This document shows, in pieces, positions 18,640-28,126 of a stretch of DNA of 64,000 nucleotides. Made by a program: the position numbers and the translations under genes. Under the pieces are notes generated by a model, which did no database searches, had not been told where the DNA came from, and was given only the letters and a program-made list of their open reading frames with translations. This DNA comes from Campylobacter concisus (lineage in GTDB: Bacteria; Campylobacterota; Campylobacteria; Campylobacterales; Campylobacteraceae), in assembly GCF_003048535.1 (NCBI RefSeq), contig NZ_PIRQ01000007.1:62001-126000 (forward strand). The letters run 5' to 3'. Numbering within the stretch: position 1 is the stretch's first letter; each line of letters begins with the position of its first letter.

Positions 18640-21499
18640 TAAATTTTATATATTGTTAGCGCCAATAATAATTTCAGCGATCTTTTGCGCATATAGCGGA
18701 AATGAAAGCTATAAAAAATTCACAGATCTAAAAGATCTAAATGAAAAACTATATAAACAATCCTTAGTATTTCAAACTATAAAATCCGTAATACAAGAGC
18801 ACGATACGCTAATAGACAAAAGCCAAGAAGATATAAAAAAGTTGCGAGATAGCACCTTAAAAAATACACAAAAATTTATAAATTCTATAAGAAAAGACGA
18901 TCGCACCGAGATACGAAATATAAATAAATTAAAAGAATTGCTAGCAAATCTAAACCAAAATGATAAATTTGATGAACTATTTTACGAATTTTTCCAAAAT
19001 ATAAATGGAGAAATAGATAGCGATTTTAAACAAGATTTAGACCGAGACTTTCCGCTTATAATAAAAGCTTATGTCGCAACTTTAAGTAAAATTTACAATC
19101 AACTCTCTTTAGCAAACAACACTAAATACTACGTAAAAAATATCTTTATAAATGGCCCTTTATTTTCAATAAACAATAATGTGAGAGAAAATATATATTC
19201 CGTAAAAGACAACACGCCAAATCTTGATATGCTTCCAAAAAGTGAGCTAAAAGAGGATATTTATAAAGACTTTAACCAGTTTGAAGCCAATTATCAAGCC
19301 AGAAAAATAAGAGAAGTTAAAGCCAAGATCGCATTTTCTGAAAAGCTAAATATCGAAGATATCATCTTAATAAAACAGTATGAAGATGATAAATTTATAC
19401 TTTTATTAGATAGTGCTATAAACATAAAAAATGAGCTACTAGAACTTACTAAGAGCGAAAAAATAAACTTTGGCATAAAGACCTTTTTCGAGTTTTTACT
19501 TTGCGGCTTGCTCATTTTATCTTTGCTTGGTATTTCTGCTAGGTTGAAATTTTTAAAGGTACTTATCGATAAGTCAAAATACATATCAAACTATATCCTA
19601 TCATCAAAAGAGACAAGTGCGGATAATGCGATATCAAAGCTTGTAAAAGCTTATGAAGATCTAAAAGAAACCTATATAAAAGATAGCAGCTTTTTTCAGA
19701 TAAAAGATAGATATATTTTATCCGTGAGCAAGAAGCTAGAGTCTATCAATAAAGAAATTTTTACATCGACCGCGGCTTTAAAAATAGAAACAAATAATAG
19801 CAAAAAGCAAGTATTTATAGACACGATAGAAAAAAATGCAAATATCATGACCTCGCTTTATAACAATGCTAAAAATATCTCGAATGTTAAAAAATATAGC
19901 GAATGCAATAAAACCGAGATATTTGATCCTCAAAAAAGCTTTGAAGAAATTTTGCAAGCAAATATTGTCTATTCGCAAAGCAAAAAGATAAATTTTATAA
20001 GCTACCTTGATCCAAGCCTTACAAATGAACTAGAAGGAAATCTAAATTCATTAAAAACCGCATTTAACTCTATCTTTTTGGCATCTTTATCAATGTCTTT
20101 AAGACATCAAAATATTATCATCGCTATCAAAAAAGTTCAAAAAGAGTTTGATAGAAGCGGACTTTGTTCTGTAAGCTTTAGCATAAAAAATAGCTCAGCT
20201 GCCATGAGCGAAAAGCAAATTTCAGATATATTTTTAGATGATGAGAATAGCTTAAATAATGATGAGAGCGAGTTTTATCTAAAAATCGCTCAAATTTATT
20301 TAAAAAATTTAGAAAGCAAACTGGAGATTAACTCGTTTCCAAGTATCGGAAATGAGTTTAAATTTGTAGTCATCTTTAAAACAACATCAAACTATAAAGA
20401 CTTTGATATAAAATGCAATCATAAATTAGCATTCTTGCAAGATGTAAATGTCGCTTACAACGAAGCTTTTGAGCAGACTACAAAAGACCTTGGGCTCAAA
20501 GTAGATATGCTAACAAGCACTAGTCCATCTATTACAAAAAATTATGATGCTATATTTTTAAGAAACACCAATAAGCAAGGCCAAGATATTAAAAATCCGC
20601 TCATTTTAAAAGATCCGCTAACTCCGTTAAGCATTACAAGGCTACTTTGCTTAGGCGAAGCTGATATTATGAATAAAAATTTAAACGATAAACCAAAAAT
20701 TTTAATCTGCGATACTAACGAAATTTACATAGATATAACAGCAAGTGGCTTTAGTAAATTTAACTGTGAAGTTGTTGGAGTTTGTAATAAAAAAGATCTA
20801 AAACAAGCCATAAAGCAAGGCGATTTTGACCTTATATTTGTTGGCTCAAAATTTTTCGAAGCTGAAAAAAATAGCCTTCAAAAAAATCTTGATCTTATAA
20901 AAACAGCCATACAAAATGCGAAAATTCCAATTATACTAATGCTTTCAAATACTTCAAATATAGATGGAGAGAGTGTCAAAGAATACTTCAATGCCTATAT
21001 AAAAACGCCAATAAATAGCGACGAACTGGCTCAAATTTTTAGAAAATTTTTGCCAAATTTTGGCGAGATTGCAATAGATGAAAGCTATCTGGCAAAAAGC
21101 GAAAATATTATTTTATTTAAGAAATCGCCAATGGAAAATAAAATATTTAGCTCAGCTTTAGGAGAATTTTACAACACACTTGAAACCACAAATAGCTTTG
21201 ATGAGCTATTAACAAAAATAAAGACCAAAACTTACGGAATCGTTCTTATAGATGAAAATGTAAAAGACTTCAACTATGAAGAGCTAACAAAAGTTGTTGA
21301 TAAGATAAGACAAAGCCAAAAGGTTGATACAAGAGTGCTGATATTTGGCGCACAAGAAAGAAGTGAATTTCCTTTTGTAAAAGTGCTAGCTAAAAATATC
21401 ACAAAAGCAGAGCTCTCAGCTACCGTAAGGGAACAAATCGATTCTATGGGCACTAGCTACGCTAAAAGCTCTTATGAATTTATTAAGTTTAACGCTTAA
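18629..21499 (+). CDS. Hybrid-histidine-kinase-like protein, catalytically degenerate
   Basis: A 956-residue membrane protein. TM1 is about 7-22 and TM2 about 285-303, bracketing a helical periplasmic sensor region. A HisKA-like coiled coil (about 361-425) has SKK where the SHE phospho-acceptor box should be. The HATPase-like region (about 430-590) keeps the fold's end (IGNEFKFVVIF) but shows no N or G boxes. Two receiver-like domains follow. The first (about 690-808) keeps D695 and K792 but has Gly739 instead of the acceptor Asp. The second (about 826-935) has an Asp at LIDE but little else. It is AT-rich and overlaps trpE by 4 bases tail-to-tail. No function is assigned beyond likely signalling. 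Confidence 0.6.
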   Translation: MKNNKFYILLAPIIISAIFCAYSGNESYKKFTDLKDLNEKLYKQSLVFQTIKSVIQEHDTLIDKSQEDIKKLRDSTLKNTQKFINSIRKDDRTEIRNINKLKELLANLNQNDKFDELFYEFFQNINGEIDSDFKQDLDRDFPLIIKAYVATLSKIYNQLSLANNTKYYVKNIFINGPLFSINNNVRENIYSVKDNTPNLDMLPKSELKEDIYKDFNQFEANYQARKIREVKAKIAFSEKLNIEDIILIKQYEDDKFILLLDSAINIKNELLELTKSEKINFGIKTFFEFLLCGLLILSLLGISARLKFLKVLIDKSKYISNYILSSKETSADNAISKLVKAYEDLKETYIKDSSFFQIKDRYILSVSKKLESINKEIFTSTAALKIETNNSKKQVFIDTIEKNANIMTSLYNNAKNISNVKKYSECNKTEIFDPQKSFEEILQANIVYSQSKKINFISYLDPSLTNELEGNLNSLKTAFNSIFLASLSMSLRHQNIIIAIKKVQKEFDRSGLCSVSFSIKNSSAAMSEKQISDIFLDDENSLNNDESEFYLKIAQIYLKNLESKLEINSFPSIGNEFKFVVIFKTTSNYKDFDIKCNHKLAFLQDVNVAYNEAFEQTTKDLGLKVDMLTSTSPSITKNYDAIFLRNTNKQGQDIKNPLILKDPLTPLSITRLLCLGEADIMNKNLNDKPKILICDTNEIYIDITASGFSKFNCEVVGVCNKKDLKQAIKQGDFDLIFVGSKFFEAEKNSLQKNLDLIKTAIQNAKIPIILMLSNTSNIDGESVKEYFNAYIKTPINSDELAQIFRKFLPNFGEIAIDESYLAKSENIILFKKSPMENKIFSSALGEFYNTLETTNSFDELLTKIKTKTYGIVLIDENVKDFNYEELTKVVDKIRQSQKVDTRVLIFGAQERSEFPFVKVLAKNITKAELSATVREQIDSMGTSYAKSSYEFIKFNA

Positions 21500-22767
21500 A
21501 ACTCTTTTGCGTTATTTTTAAATACATTTAGCACGCTTGCTCGTTTATGGTAAATTTCGGCGTATTCTCTTTCGCTCTTTGAGTCATAAACTATACCAGC
21601 TCCAGCCCCCACAAATACATCACTAAAGCCATTTTCACCTGACACAAAGATGGCTGAGCGAATAAGAATAGCAACCTGAGCATCGCCATTAAAATGCAAA
21701 AATCCAATGCCGCCGCCATAGATATTTCGCTCATAAATTTCAAGCTCGTTTATGATCTGCATCGCTCTGATCTTTGGCGCACCGCTAAGCGTGCCAGCTG
21801 GGAAGATGCTAGCTAAGACATCAAAAAGATCAAGCCCTTTGGCGCACTTGCCATAGACATCGCTTACGATATGAATTACTTTTTCATATTTTTGGATATG
21901 CATAGTATTTTTTACGGATACACTTTTTGGCTCTGAAACCCTGCCGATGTCATTTCTAGCAAGATCAATTAGCATTTTGTGCTCAGCCAGTTCCTTTTCG
22001 TCACTTAAAAGCTCATTTTCAAGTGCCGCATCTGCATTTGCATCACTTCCTCTAGGCCTTGTGCCTGCGATCGGAGCTACAAAAATTTGCTCACTTTTCA
22101 TCTCAAAAACAAGCTCTGGCGAAGAGCCAACCACATCACCATAAGGTGTAGGAAAATGAAACATATATGGACTTGGATTTGTAAGTGAGAGCTTTTTATA
22201 AAATTCCAAACTGCTCATATTCGTTGAAATTTCAAGCAACTCACCAAGCACCACCTGAAAGACATCGCCGCTTCTTATATACTCTTTTGCTAATTCAACC
22301 ATATCCTCAAAGTGTTTCTTTTCTTTATTAAGATCAGTTCTTATACTAAATTTACTCTGCTCTTTACTTTTGTTTTCAACTTTCGCATCAAGCAAAAAGT
22401 CATAATATTTATTCTTATCTCCATAAAATGTATAAATTTTACTCATCTTATCAAAGTGTAGATAGGCCTTTGCATCGGCATAGATAAATTTTGGAAATTC
22501 ATACTTTTTAGCTTTCTCATCACCGATATACTCAAAATATCTCACGCCGTCATATGCAAAAACACCAAAAAGTCCCGCAAACGGAGCTAAAGATTTATTA
22601 CGATTTGTATCAAAATAACTTCTAAGCCCATAAAAATCCATATCCTTTTCATCGATGTATTCGCAATCAATGCCTATAATCGTTTGCGTCTTATCCTCAG
22701 CTAGGTAGCTATTTTTAAATTTTTCTCTAATCACTTCATAATAAAACAGTGGTTGTTCTAAGAGCAT
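21496..22767 (-). CDS. trpE: Anthranilate synthase component I
   Basis: TrpE makes anthranilate from chorismate with ammonia from a TrpG-type subunit, the first step of tryptophan synthesis. The 423 residues are shorter than E. coli TrpE (about 520). They contain the chorismate-binding core: SGDVFQVVLGE (about 166-176), NPSPYMFHF, PIAGTRPRG (PIAGT is typical of TrpE, PIKGT of PabB), IDLARNDIGRV and FPAGTLSGAPKIRAM. No trpG or other trp gene is adjacent. I searched the 152-base upstream region and found no Trp-rich leader peptide. It overlaps the convergent kinase-like gene by 4 bases. Confidence 0.88.
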   Translation of the reverse strand: MLLEQPLFYYEVIREKFKNSYLAEDKTQTIIGIDCEYIDEKDMDFYGLRSYFDTNRNKSLAPFAGLFGVFAYDGVRYFEYIGDEKAKKYEFPKFIYADAKAYLHFDKMSKIYTFYGDKNKYYDFLLDAKVENKSKEQSKFSIRTDLNKEKKHFEDMVELAKEYIRSGDVFQVVLGELLEISTNMSSLEFYKKLSLTNPSPYMFHFPTPYGDVVGSSPELVFEMKSEQIFVAPIAGTRPRGSDANADAALENELLSDEKELAEHKMLIDLARNDIGRVSEPKSVSVKNTMHIQKYEKVIHIVSDVYGKCAKGLDLFDVLASIFPAGTLSGAPKIRAMQIINELEIYERNIYGGGIGFLHFNGDAQVAILIRSAIFVSGENGFSDVFVGAGAGIVYDSKSEREYAEIYHKRASVLNVFKNNAKEF

Positions 22768-22919
22768 TTTTTTCCTTTAAATTTTTGATGATTATAAAAA
22801 AAGTTCGCTTTTAGTTTTTAAAATTTTTATCAAATTTCTAAATTTATGCCCAAATTTCACCTTTTTACTATTTTTTTAACACCGCTTGGCTAAAATTTGG
22901 CACTCATAAAAGGAAATTT

Positions 22920-23660
22920 ATGCTTTTTGTTGAACTTTTTATAATTGGTATCGGCGTTGGATACATCGCTGGCTTTTTTGGCATCGGTGGCGGCACGGTC
23001 GTCGTTCCTATAATGGTCGCCTTTGGATATGACATAAAAACTGCTATTGGCATAAGCGTCATGCAGATGATATTTAGTGCGACATTTGGCTCATACCTAA
23101 ACTATAAAGCCGGGCTTTTAAAACTAAACCGCGGTGTATTTTTAGGTCTTGGAGGTCTGGTGGGGGCAAGTTTTAGTGGCATTATCGTATCGCACGCACC
23201 GGCACTCTTACTTGAGTCTATGCTTCTATCAACCTTTATCTTTTCGCTCATAAAGCTATACTTCACACCAAATAGTGACGGCACAAATGCGAATAATTCG
23301 CTCTTTTTGCTATTTTTAGTTGGCGTTTTTGTTGGCATTTTTGCCATTAGCATCGGCATCGGCGGAGGCGTCTTTATCGCGCCGATCTTGGTAGGCTTTT
23401 TACGCTACGAGCTAAAAAAAGCCGTTTCTATGGGTGTATTTTTCGTTATGTTTGCAGCTATCGCGGGTTTCATCTCGCTCTCGCTAAATGGCCATATCTC
23501 ATACGCTGAGGGCGTATTTTTAGGTCTTGGCTCGCTAATAGGCGCATACTTTGGCACTAAAAAGACGCAAAATACCGACAAAAAAACACTTAAAAAATGG
23601 TTTTTGGTCTTTTACATAGCGATGATATGTTTGATATTAAAAGATATGTTTTTTGAGTAA
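22920..23660 (+). CDS. TauE/SafE-family membrane permease
   Basis: A 246-residue membrane protein with 7-8 hydrophobic segments and the two glycine-rich repeats of the TauE/SafE (DUF81) family: GYIAGFFGIGGGTVVVPIM near 15-33 and GIFAISIGIGGGVFIAPIL near 139-157. Members export sulfite, sulfoacetate or related organosulfur anions; the substrate here is unknown. The start has AAAAGGAAATTT upstream and is divergent from trpE over 152 bases. A terminator follows its stop directly. Confidence 0.85.
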   Translation: MLFVELFIIGIGVGYIAGFFGIGGGTVVVPIMVAFGYDIKTAIGISVMQMIFSATFGSYLNYKAGLLKLNRGVFLGLGGLVGASFSGIIVSHAPALLLESMLLSTFIFSLIKLYFTPNSDGTNANNSLFLLFLVGVFVGIFAISIGIGGGVFIAPILVGFLRYELKKAVSMGVFFVMFAAIAGFISLSLNGHISYAEGVFLGLGSLIGAYFGTKKTQNTDKKTLKKWFLVFYIAMICLILKDMFFE

Positions 23661-23692
23661 GAGCATGGCTAAATTTGCCACGCTCTTTTTTT
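23659..23692 (+). terminator. Terminator after TauE-family gene
   Basis: AAGAGC and TGGC on the left arm pair with GCCA and GCTCTT on the right, with one mismatch and a loop of about 7 bases, followed by a run of T. It begins in the stop codon of the permease gene and sits in the 30-base gap between convergent genes. On the minus strand the T run is missing, so it mainly serves the plus strand. Confidence 0.7.
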
Positions 23693-25151
23693 AAATTTCT
23701 TCAAAAAAATAGGCTTCGCTTAATTTAAAAGCAAGCTTATCTAGCTCGTCTTTACTTAAATTTACGCTCTTTGCGATATCTTTTAAACTAGCTTTGCCAT
23801 CAAATTTTAAAGCTGCCTTGATCTCTTCATGGTTTAAATTTAACTTGCCATTTAGCTCATTTGCCAAAGATATGACTGGCGAGCTAGCCTCCAGAAAATA
23901 CCCAAGATAGGCCGCAGCTCTAGGCTTTAGCCTAGTTTTTTTAGGCTCATAAGCAAGTGCAGCAAGCTTTGAAGATGAAATTTTGGTGTTTTGATCATTT
24001 AAAATTTCAAGTAGCCCCATAAATGCTTCGCCTTCGCTCTCACCAAGTGCGGCCTTTACTTTACTTAAATTTAGGCTTTGCGGATAGGCTTTGCTTAAAA
24101 TTTCTTGTGTTTTTGTCCTTGGCTGCTCGCTAAAATATGCAAAATAAATCCTATCAAGCTCGCTCTCTCCAAGTACCGCATCAAAGTCCTCAGCACCGCC
24201 AAGCCTCTCCTTGTGAGCGATGAGGCTTTTTCTAAATGATCTATTAAATAAAAAATCGTTTAGTTGCTCTTTTTTGATGCGAGAGTTGTAATTTTGCTCG
24301 ATATGTGCGTCAAAGCGGTAAATTCCAGTTGAGCTTGCAAAGATATCATTTAGCGAAGCGTCTATGACGTAGCAAAGTCCATGCTTATCGATATGTTTAG
24401 CAAATTTATGAAAGTATGTTGGCTCGTTGCTTGCCTCTAAAAAGTCATGCAATATATAATAATCATTGCCTTTTGCGATGATTCCTTGCAAGAAATTTAG
24501 CTGGGTTAAAAGTAGCTTCATACTATCCTTGTATACAACATCACTTTGACTTTGCAGGCTAAATTTTAAATAATCTTGTAAAAATTTTAGCTCATCTTTG
24601 ATAAGAGAAAGGGCTTCTTTGCTCTCCTTGCCAGCACTTACAAAAAGCATAAAATCCCTTAATATATCAAGGCTTTTCCAACCTGGATATGTATTGTAAG
24701 AGACATAAGCGATGCCATCTTTACTAAGTAGTGCTTTAATCGTGGCAAGCAGTGCATCTCTTACATTTGGGCTCACCCAGCTATAAACACCATGAGCGAT
24801 AATATAGTCAAATTTCCCAAGCTCTTTTATATCGCTTTCGTTCATGTGCAAAAAATTTCGCTCAAACAAAGTAAAATTTTCTAAACCTATCTGCTTTGCT
24901 ATCTTGTTACCTTCAGTCACTTGATGGCTTGAGATATCGATACCAACGACTTTTGCGTTTTTATGTGAAATGGCAAATGGCAAGATATTACCACCATATG
25001 ATGAGCCAAGCTCAAGCACTCTAGCCTCTTTTAGGCTAGCTGCTTTAAGCCCCAGAAATTTAGCAACCGCTTCTATCCTAACTGGCGAGCAGTCGCTAAA
25101 TGCGGCCGAGAAATAAGGAATTTCATCATAAGCTTTTTTCGCTTGATTCAT
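23691..25151 (-). CDS. Class I methyltransferase with regulatory domain
   Basis: A 486-residue protein. The N-terminal third is a class I SAM methyltransferase: VLELGSSYGGNILPFAI (motif I, about 44-60), VVGIDISSHQVTEG (motif II) and FDYIIAHGVYSWV (about 113-125). The region after about 215 resembles the 'methyltransferase regulatory domain' that often follows such enzymes, and the end looks like a winged helix (LKDIAKSVNLSKDELDKLAFKL). The substrate is unknown. The start shares one base with the serC stop (TGATG), so it is translated behind serC. Confidence 0.75.
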   Translation of the reverse strand: MNQAKKAYDEIPYFSAAFSDCSPVRIEAVAKFLGLKAASLKEARVLELGSSYGGNILPFAISHKNAKVVGIDISSHQVTEGNKIAKQIGLENFTLFERNFLHMNESDIKELGKFDYIIAHGVYSWVSPNVRDALLATIKALLSKDGIAYVSYNTYPGWKSLDILRDFMLFVSAGKESKEALSLIKDELKFLQDYLKFSLQSQSDVVYKDSMKLLLTQLNFLQGIIAKGNDYYILHDFLEASNEPTYFHKFAKHIDKHGLCYVIDASLNDIFASSTGIYRFDAHIEQNYNSRIKKEQLNDFLFNRSFRKSLIAHKERLGGAEDFDAVLGESELDRIYFAYFSEQPRTKTQEILSKAYPQSLNLSKVKAALGESEGEAFMGLLEILNDQNTKISSSKLAALAYEPKKTRLKPRAAAYLGYFLEASSPVISLANELNGKLNLNHEEIKAALKFDGKASLKDIAKSVNLSKDELDKLAFKLSEAYFFEEI

Positions 25152-26230
25152 CAGCCGTGCTTTCTTGCAAATTCTCTCATAAACTCGCCAAGTTTTTCAA
25201 CGTCGCTTTGGCTAACGGCATTGTAGATAGATGCTCTTATGCCACCAAGATGTCTGTGACCTTTTAGCCCTAGCATGTCCTCTTTTAGTGCTTCTTCAAC
25301 GAAAACTGGCTCAAGCGCGTGATCTTTTGGTATCGTAAAGCTCACGTTCATATCTGACCTGCTTGATTTTTTGGCATGGCCCACGTAAAAGCCATTTGAG
25401 CTATCTATGATGTCATAAAGCGTGCTTGCTTTTTTAGCATTTATTTTCTCAACCTCTGCAAGTCCGCCAAGATCTAGCAGGTGCTGCATGGTTAAATTTA
25501 AAAGATAAATTCCAAAAGTTGGCGGTGTGTTATAGAGCGAGTTTGCCTCTACGTGCGTTTTGTAGCGTAAAAACATAGGGACATTTTGGCTACTCACGCG
25601 ATCAACCAAGTCTTTTCTTATAATGACGATAGTCACGCCGCTTGGGCCTGCATTTTTCTGAGCACCACCGTAAAGCAAGCCGATACTGCTAAAATCAAGC
25701 GGTCTAGCGAAAAAATCGCTCGAAGCATCGACAACAAGGGGCGATTTAGTCTTTGGCATAGCCTTATACTGTGTGCCATAAATCGTATTATTTGAGCAGA
25801 TGTAGGCGTAGTCGGCATTATCGCTAAATTTCACATCAGGGATGTAAGAGAAATTTTCATCCTCACTGCTTGCTACGATATCTACATTTACACCAAGCAC
25901 TTTTGCCTCTTTGATTGCTTTGTTTGTCCAAACACCGGTGTTTGCATATTCAGCCTTGCCACCTTGATATAAATTCATCGGTATCATACTAAATTGCAAG
26001 TGCGCGCCACCTTGTAAGAACAAAATTTCATACTCATCGCCGATGTTATAGAGCTTTCTTATCTTATCCATCGCGCCAAAGTGGATCTCCTCAAAGGTCT
26101 TGCTTCTGTGGCTGATCTCCATGATCGAGTAGCCCTCGCCTCTGTAATCGGTAAATTCGGCCTTTGCATGCTCTAAAACGCTTAGTGGTATCGCGCTTGG
26201 ACCTGCGCTAAAGTTGATTTTTCTACTCAT
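25151..26230 (-). CDS. serC: Phosphoserine aminotransferase
   Basis: SerC transaminates 3-phosphohydroxypyruvate to phosphoserine in serine synthesis and also serves pyridoxal phosphate synthesis. The 359 residues open with the signature [18 protein letters not shown] and include [33 protein letters not shown], and the PLP-lysine region [20 protein letters not shown] (about 186-205). The C-terminus [24 protein letters not shown] is standard. It lies 2 bases after xseA on the same strand. serB, the next step, is at 42281. Confidence 0.96.
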   Translation of the reverse strand: MSRKINFSAGPSAIPLSVLEHAKAEFTDYRGEGYSIMEISHRSKTFEEIHFGAMDKIRKLYNIGDEYEILFLQGGAHLQFSMIPMNLYQGGKAEYANTGVWTNKAIKEAKVLGVNVDIVASSEDENFSYIPDVKFSDNADYAYICSNNTIYGTQYKAMPKTKSPLVVDASSDFFARPLDFSSIGLLYGGAQKNAGPSGVTIVIIRKDLVDRVSSQNVPMFLRYKTHVEANSLYNTPPTFGIYLLNLTMQHLLDLGGLAEVEKINAKKASTLYDIIDSSNGFYVGHAKKSSRSDMNVSFTIPKDHALEPVFVEEALKEDMLGLKGHRHLGGIRASIYNAVSQSDVEKLGEFMREFARKHG

Positions 26231-26232
26231 TT

Positions 26233-27399
26233 TTACTCCTTGATAATTGCTTTTTTATGTGTATTTTGCGAAATAAGCTCGATCTCATCATTTAAATTTA
26301 AATCCCTAAGATCAGCTCTCTTGCCATCTTTTCTAACCTCGATAAGCCCTTTTGTGCTCTCAAAAAAGAGCTCTCTCATCTCATAAGCCTTCTCTAGCGA
26401 GCTAAGGGCCGAGCCAAGGACTAAAATCTTTCTTTGCACGACGTTTGCTATGGCGTTTTGCTTGTTTGCTACCTCGCTAAATTTTAGCTCGATCCTAGCT
26501 TTTAGAGCGTTTGATGAAAATTTAGAAAGTAGTAAATTTAGCAAATTTTGCTTTTTGGTGATCTTTAAGCTTAAAGCGCTATCAAGATCGTCGCTGAGCC
26601 TGTCAAGATACTGAAAAAAAGCCTCTTCATCAGGTAGCAGATCAAGCATGGCTGCACTTGGCGTAAGCGATCTGCGGTCTGCTACAAAGTCGCTTATAAC
26701 GTAGTCGATCTCGTGTCCGATAGCGCTTATGACTGGCGTTTTTGTAGCGTAAATTTCACGCGCCAAGCTCTCGTCGTTAAAGCACCAAAGATCCTCTTTA
26801 CTACCACCTCCGCGAGCCAAAACGATCACATCTACGCCGTATTTATCGGCTCTGCGCAAGGCTTTTATAAGCGAGCTTGGGGCATTTTCACCTTGAGTTA
26901 AAGCATCAAAGATATAAATTTCGCTTAATTTCCAACGGCTCGTCACGACCTTTAACATATCCTGAAGCGCCGCCGAAGTAGCGCTTGTGACAAGGGCTAT
27001 TTTTTTAGGTAAATTTGGTATCTCTTTTTTTGTAGCAATGTCAAAAAGGCCCTCATTTTCGAGCTTTTCTTTAAGCTGCCTAAACGCAAGCTCAAGCTCG
27101 CCCTCACCATCAGGCAGCATCGCACTAGCTACTAGCTGATACGACCCGCTTGGCGAATAAATGGTCACTTTGCCATAAATTTTTACTTTTAACCCATCTT
27201 TTGGCAGGAATTTCACCTTTTGGTTATTCATGCGATACATCACAGCTGAGATGCTTGACTTTTCGTCCTTTAGCGTGAAGTACCAGTGCCCAGAGGCATG
27301 CTTAGTAAGGCGCGAAATTTCGCCACTTACCTCGACATAGTCAAGTGTGGCTTCAAGCAGTGCCTTTGCTTTTTCGTTTAGCTCAGATACACTAAGCAT
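26233..27399 (-). CDS. xseA: Exodeoxyribonuclease VII large subunit
   Basis: XseA with XseB forms exonuclease VII, which degrades single-stranded DNA to oligonucleotides. The 388 residues start with an OB-fold DNA-binding domain (about 1-100, [23 protein letters not shown]). The catalytic domain follows (about 115-290, with [38 protein letters not shown], and [30 protein letters not shown]) and then a coiled-coil tail. It is shorter than the E. coli protein (456) because of a reduced coiled coil, as is usual in this group. It overlaps ubiE by 8 bases. xseB is not in the window. Confidence 0.95.
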   Translation of the reverse strand: MLSVSELNEKAKALLEATLDYVEVSGEISRLTKHASGHWYFTLKDEKSSISAVMYRMNNQKVKFLPKDGLKVKIYGKVTIYSPSGSYQLVASAMLPDGEGELELAFRQLKEKLENEGLFDIATKKEIPNLPKKIALVTSATSAALQDMLKVVTSRWKLSEIYIFDALTQGENAPSSLIKALRRADKYGVDVIVLARGGGSKEDLWCFNDESLAREIYATKTPVISAIGHEIDYVISDFVADRRSLTPSAAMLDLLPDEEAFFQYLDRLSDDLDSALSLKITKKQNLLNLLLSKFSSNALKARIELKFSEVANKQNAIANVVQRKILVLGSALSSLEKAYEMRELFFESTKGLIEVRKDGKRADLRDLNLNDEIELISQNTHKKAIIKE

Positions 27400-28114
27400 T
27401 GATTTCTCTTACCTTTTTAGCGATAAATAGTGTCGAGATATCCATGCTAAAGCCCTTGCAAAGTTCTATCTCAAAGCCAGCTTCGACTAGCTCGTCGCAA
27501 AAGCTCTTTGCGTCCAAGAAATTTTCGATCGAGCTTGGCAGATACTCGTATGCCTCTTTATTTTTTGAGATAAAGCCGCCAATCTTTGGCAAAATTTTAC
27601 TTAGGTAAAAATCTCTTAGCGAGGTTATAAGCCCATTTTTCTGGCGTTTTGTAAATTCAAGTACGACTACATAGCCATTTAGAGCAAGCACTCTATTAAA
27701 CTCCTTAAGCGCAGCCTTTCGCTCGACCACGTTTCTGATACCATAGCTTATGCTTAAAATTTGAGCTTCACCACTTGCAAGCGTTGTATTATCAGCGTAG
27801 GCTTCTATAAATTTAAAATTTGGAAATTTCGCTCTCGCCTCTTTTAGCATACCGCTTGATGGATCGATGCCAGTAAGGCTTTTTATCTGCACGCCAAATT
27901 CTTTTGAGATTTCACTCCAAAGCCCCATCATATCGCCAGTACCACAAGCCACGTCGACGATATTTATGCTTCTTTCTTTAAAAATTTCTAGCATATATCT
28001 GCAGGCGAATTTCCTCCAGCTCACATCCACGCCAAGACTTAGCACTCTGTTTGCGACGTCATAAGTCGGAGCGATCTGGTTAAACATATCAACGATTTTT
28101 TCTTGTTTTTGCAT
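27392..28114 (-). CDS. ubiE: Demethylmenaquinone methyltransferase (UbiE/MenG)
   Basis: A SAM-dependent C-methyltransferase that adds the ring methyl group in menaquinone synthesis; Campylobacter uses menaquinones, so the ubiquinone activity is not expected here. The 240 residues show MFNQIAPTYDVANRVLSLGVDVSWRK at the N-terminus, motif I as IVDVACGTGDMMGLW (about 52-66), GIDPSSGMLKEAR and the family motif QILSISYGIRNVVERKAALKEFNRVL (about 117-142). It lies between the CYTH-CHAD gene (12-base gap) and xseA (8-base overlap). Confidence 0.94.
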   Translation of the reverse strand: MQKQEKIVDMFNQIAPTYDVANRVLSLGVDVSWRKFACRYMLEIFKERSINIVDVACGTGDMMGLWSEISKEFGVQIKSLTGIDPSSGMLKEARAKFPNFKFIEAYADNTTLASGEAQILSISYGIRNVVERKAALKEFNRVLALNGYVVVLEFTKRQKNGLITSLRDFYLSKILPKIGGFISKNKEAYEYLPSSIENFLDAKSFCDELVEAGFEIELCKGFSMDISTLFIAKKVREINA

Positions 28115-28126
28115 AAATTTGCCCTT

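Noticed and set aside
22768-22919. Search for a Trp leader peptide before trpE
   Set aside because: The only short ORF on the minus strand is four codons without Trp; no run of TGG codons is present.
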